From positions 868,001 to 932,000 of the forward strand of contig CP086683.1 of assembly GCA_030544685.1 (NCBI GenBank): a stretch of DNA of 64,000 nt, in the 5' to 3' direction. The notes below the pieces were generated by a model that was given only the letters and a program-made list of their open reading frames with translations, did not search any database and was not told the DNA's origin. This stretch comes from Pseudomonas sp. B21_DOA. GTDB lineage: Bacteria > Pseudomonadota > Gammaproteobacteria > Pseudomonadales > Pseudomonadaceae. Shown here piece by piece: positions 61,572-64,000 of the stretch (position 1 is the first letter of the stretch; each line of letters begins with the position of its first letter). The translations under genes and the position numbers were made by a program.

Positions 61572-62759
61572 TCAGGGGTGGTAGATGTCGTCGCGGGTCC
61601 AAGGCAGTTCGTGGCTGCCATCCGCATGCGCTTTTACGGCGAGGATCTGATGCAGATTGATCCAGCCCCGCGCGAATGCATATGCGCAACCAGCCAGGTA
61701 CAGGCGCCAGATACGCAACGCTTGCTCGGGTACCAGCTTCGCCGCAGCTTCGAGGTTGTCTTCCAGTCGCTCGCTCCAGTGATCGAGCGTGCGCGCGTAG
61801 TGCAGGCGCAAGCTTTCGACATCGACGATTTCCAGCCCGGCTTCACTGATCTCGGCTGAGATCATCGACAGATGCGGCAACTCGCCGTTGGGGAACACGT
61901 ACTTCTCGATGAAGTCCCCGGCACCGCGTCCAACCGGACGGCCATCGGTGTGCTTGGCGGTGATCCCATGGTTCATCACCAGCCCGCCCTCCTTCACCGC
62001 GCCGAACAACGTCGCGCAATACTCGGCGAGATTGGCGTGGCCGACGTGTTCGAACATGCCGACGCTGACAACCTTGTCGAAGCGACCGTCCTGCGGCAGA
62101 TCGCGATAGTCGAGCAACTGCAGCTCGACCTGGTCTTCCAGCCCTTCGGCCTTGACCCGCTCCTGCGCCAGCGCCAATTGCTCCTTGCTCAAAGTAATAC
62201 CGAAAACTTTCACACCGAATTCTCGCGCCGCGTACCGCGCCAGACCGCCCCAACCACAGCCGACATCCAGCAGATACTCGCCCGGCTGCAAACGCAGCTT
62301 GCGGCAGAGATGGCGGAATTTGGCTTGCTGCGCCTGCTCGAGGGTTTCGCTGCCGGTTTCGAAATAGGCACAGGAATACACCATGTCGCTGTCCAGCCAC
62401 AGCTGGTAGAACGCATTCGACAGGTCGTAGTGGTAGGAAATGGCTTTGGCGTCAGTGTCTTTGTCGTGATGCGCACGCACTGGCTGGCTGCCTTCTTCCT
62501 CGTCGAGCAGCGCACTGCTCAATTCGTCGCAAACCCGGATGACCTCGCTGATCGAGCCCTCCAGTTCCAGCTTGCCTTCGACGAACGCCGCACCCAGCGC
62601 ATCCAGGCTTGGGTGGGTAAATTGAGTGACCATCTGCGGGTCCTTGACGACGATGGTCACGCTGGGCGTCGGGCCCAGATTGAACTCATGGCCGTCCCAG
62701 AGTCGCAGGCGAAGCGGTAGCTGCAGGTTCTGCAAGGCCGGTGGAAGTTGCGCGAGCAT
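61572..62759 (-). CDS. cfa: Cyclopropane-fatty-acyl-phospholipid synthase
   Basis: SAM-dependent methylation of unsaturated phospholipid acyl chains. The 395-residue protein has YHYDLSNAFYQLWLDSDMVYSCAYFE, the SAM-binding LLDVGCGWGGLARYAAREFG (~residues 165-184), GITLSKEQLALAQERV and FDKVVSVGMFEHVGHANLAEY, all conserved in CFA synthases. ATG 62759 (MLAQLPPAL) is the conserved start; an in-frame ATG at 62804 is less likely. It is convergent with clsA, 10 bp apart, so both are phospholipid-modifying enzymes. Confidence 0.92.
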   Translation of the reverse strand: MLAQLPPALQNLQLPLRLRLWDGHEFNLGPTPSVTIVVKDPQMVTQFTHPSLDALGAAFVEGKLELEGSISEVIRVCDELSSALLDEEEGSQPVRAHHDKDTDAKAISYHYDLSNAFYQLWLDSDMVYSCAYFETGSETLEQAQQAKFRHLCRKLRLQPGEYLLDVGCGWGGLARYAAREFGVKVFGITLSKEQLALAQERVKAEGLEDQVELQLLDYRDLPQDGRFDKVVSVGMFEHVGHANLAEYCATLFGAVKEGGLVMNHGITAKHTDGRPVGRGAGDFIEKYVFPNGELPHLSMISAEISEAGLEIVDVESLRLHYARTLDHWSERLEDNLEAAAKLVPEQALRIWRLYLAGCAYAFARGWINLHQILAVKAHADGSHELPWTRDDIYHP

Positions 62760-62935
62760 GGAAAATCCCCCTTGTTTCAGACGTCTGATCTGAGGGTAGA
62801 CCAACCTGAAAAAATAGCAGGCTATCGATTCGATAAGCCGTGTCTATCGTCACCAGCGCCTCGGCTGAACAGCAGATACCACGCGCCTTACGATAAATGA
62901 CTGCCTGTTCAGCCCGCGGTTCGATGAATTTTCTT

Positions 62936-64000
62936 TCATTTCGCCTGAGCGTCGAGCTTGAGCAATGGCTCCTGAAAACGCAGCAAACGTCCGGCGTTGC
63001 CCAACACCAACAGGGTACTCAGGTTATGCAGCAGCGCTGCGATCATCGCCCCTGCGGCGCCAAGCCAACCGAAAGCCGCGAAGACCACGATGGCCAGCGT
63101 CCAGCCGAGACCGATGATTACATTGACCTGCAAGGTGCGCCGGCACTGACGGCTCAAGCGCACACAGGTACCGAGGCGACGCAGATCGCTGCCGATCAGG
63201 ACAATGTCTGCCGACGCCAATGCAATGTCAGCGCCGCCAGCGCCCATCGCCACGCCGACGACCCCGGCCTTGAGCGCGAGTGAATCGTTGATGCCATCGC
63301 CAACTACCATCGGCCGGAAGCCGTGATCGATTTCCTTGAGCACGCGGTTTAGTTTGTCTTCCGGTAGCGCTTGCGCCTGGACTTCATTCAGCCCGACTTC
63401 CTGCGCCAAGGTTCGGGCGACACTCTGACGATCACCCGTCAGCAGCAGCTGCCGTCCCAGACCCAGTTCGCGCAATTCGTTCAAGGCAATGCGTGCTTCC
63501 GGTTTGACGCTGTCGGCGAGCAACAGCCAGGCGAGGAACTTGCCGTTCAAAGCCAGGCCGGCGATCGGGCCATCATGTTCGGGAACAAGGGCTGTAGTGA
63601 TGCCCAGTTGCGCGAACAACTCTGGACGACCGAGCGCAGCTTCGCCCTTCCCTGTCGTCGCCACTACACCCAACCCTTGGCGCTCATGGATATCAGTTAG
63701 AGGCCAATAGGTCTCTTGATCGGCGATCCCCGCAAGTGCCCGGCTCACCGGATGACCGCTTGCCGCGCCAAGACTGGCGGCCAGTGTCTGCGCTTCGGCG
63801 GTGTCCGCGTTCAGGCTGTCGATCGCCTGCAAGCGCAACGTGCCGTAAGTCAGCGTGCCGGTCTTGTCGACCACCAGCGAGGTCAGATCGGCAAGCTCTT
63901 CAAGAAATGCCGAGCTGCGAATCAGAATCCCATGGCGCGCAGCAACGGCGACACCGGCAATTGCCGTGGCCGGCGCCGACAGCACCAATGCACACGGACA
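62936..64000 (-). CDS. Heavy-metal P1B-type ATPase (5' end outside the window)
   Basis: C-terminal ~354 residues of a CPx-type metal pump. The right edge of the window reads the CPC motif (CPCALVLSAPATAIAGVAVAA); then GILIRSSAFLEELADLTSLVVDKTGTLTYGTL with the phosphorylated Asp, the HP motif SGHPVSRAL, GDGINDSLALKAGVVGVAMGAG and the final helices with LLHNLSTLLVLGNAGRLL. The metal is not determined by what is visible, and the N-terminal metal-binding part is missing. Closeness to the zinc cluster is only suggestive. Confidence 0.88.
   Translation of the reverse strand, partial: CPCALVLSAPATAIAGVAVAARHGILIRSSAFLEELADLTSLVVDKTGTLTYGTLRLQAIDSLNADTAEAQTLAASLGAASGHPVSRALAGIADQETYWPLTDIHERQGLGVVATTGKGEAALGRPELFAQLGITTALVPEHDGPIAGLALNGKFLAWLLLADSVKPEARIALNELRELGLGRQLLLTGDRQSVARTLAQEVGLNEVQAQALPEDKLNRVLKEIDHGFRPMVVGDGINDSLALKAGVVGVAMGAGGADIALASADIVLIGSDLRRLGTCVRLSRQCRRTLQVNVIIGLGWTLAIVVFAAFGWLGAAGAMIAALLHNLSTLLVLGNAGRLLRFQEPLLKLDAQAK

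Overview
The window looks like chromosome from a fluorescens-group Pseudomonas. Evidence: high GC, many short palindromes of the type found as REP elements in that group (core GCGAGCAGGCTCGC with flanking CTCCCACA), and a gene order (pst, purEK, aspA, alsT-like, pycAB/pycR, rpiR, EAL protein, uvrD, Kef-like antiporter, pdxY, zinc cluster, cls, cfa) that I recall from the PA5366-PA5549 side of the P. aeruginosa replication origin. Species is not resolved.

Layout. 1-4.5 kb: phosphate ABC transporter pstS, pstC, pstA on the minus strand, with Pho boxes before pstS and pstC. 4.7-8.8 kb: MHS-type transporter, thioesterase, hexose-6-phosphate epimerase and two small envelope or membrane proteins. 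8.9-20 kb: purEK, a LysR regulator, an aspartate/alanine/asparagine set (aspA, alanine symporter, asparaginase), an AraC regulator and an acetylpolyamine deacetylase/polyamine-binding protein pair. 20-30.9 kb: a large DUF6543 (dermonecrotic-toxin-like) gene, a MocR regulator, small enzymes, a homocysteine methyltransferase and an amino-acid ABC transporter lacking its ATPase gene. 30.9-35.1 kb: accessory patch with a hipA-hipB module and a short-passenger autotransporter. 35.3-46.5 kb: two-subunit pyruvate carboxylase with its regulator, an RpiR regulator, a PAS-GGDEF-EAL protein and uvrD. 46.7-52.2 kb: Tim44-like, SMI1-like, cation/proton antiporter, thioesterase, pdxY and DUF3301. 52.2-59.4 kb: a zinc-starvation cluster (two COG0523 GTPases, DUF1826, two small secreted proteins, folE2 and a ZnuABC-like importer) with two Zur-box-like palindromes. 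59.5-64 kb: DUF3617, cardiolipin synthase, cyclopropane synthase and a truncated CPx metal ATPase.

Sequence quality. At least 14 of about 54 genes carry frameshifts. I count 22 events; every one fits a missing base (two bases in one case), mostly in runs of four or more identical bases. When the missing bases are added back, every affected gene lying wholly inside the window has a length that is a multiple of three. Most breaks are therefore probably consensus errors. I annotate these genes at full span and state where the break lies. The DUF6543 gene also has an in-frame TAG, so it alone is called a pseudogene.

Most notable observations: four TGCA-N6-TGCA operators spaced 41-42 bp apart before hipA; a 12-bp tandem repeat of DnaA-box-like motifs in the linker of a MocR gene; and two Zur boxes tying the zinc genes and two undescribed small secreted proteins into one putative regulon.
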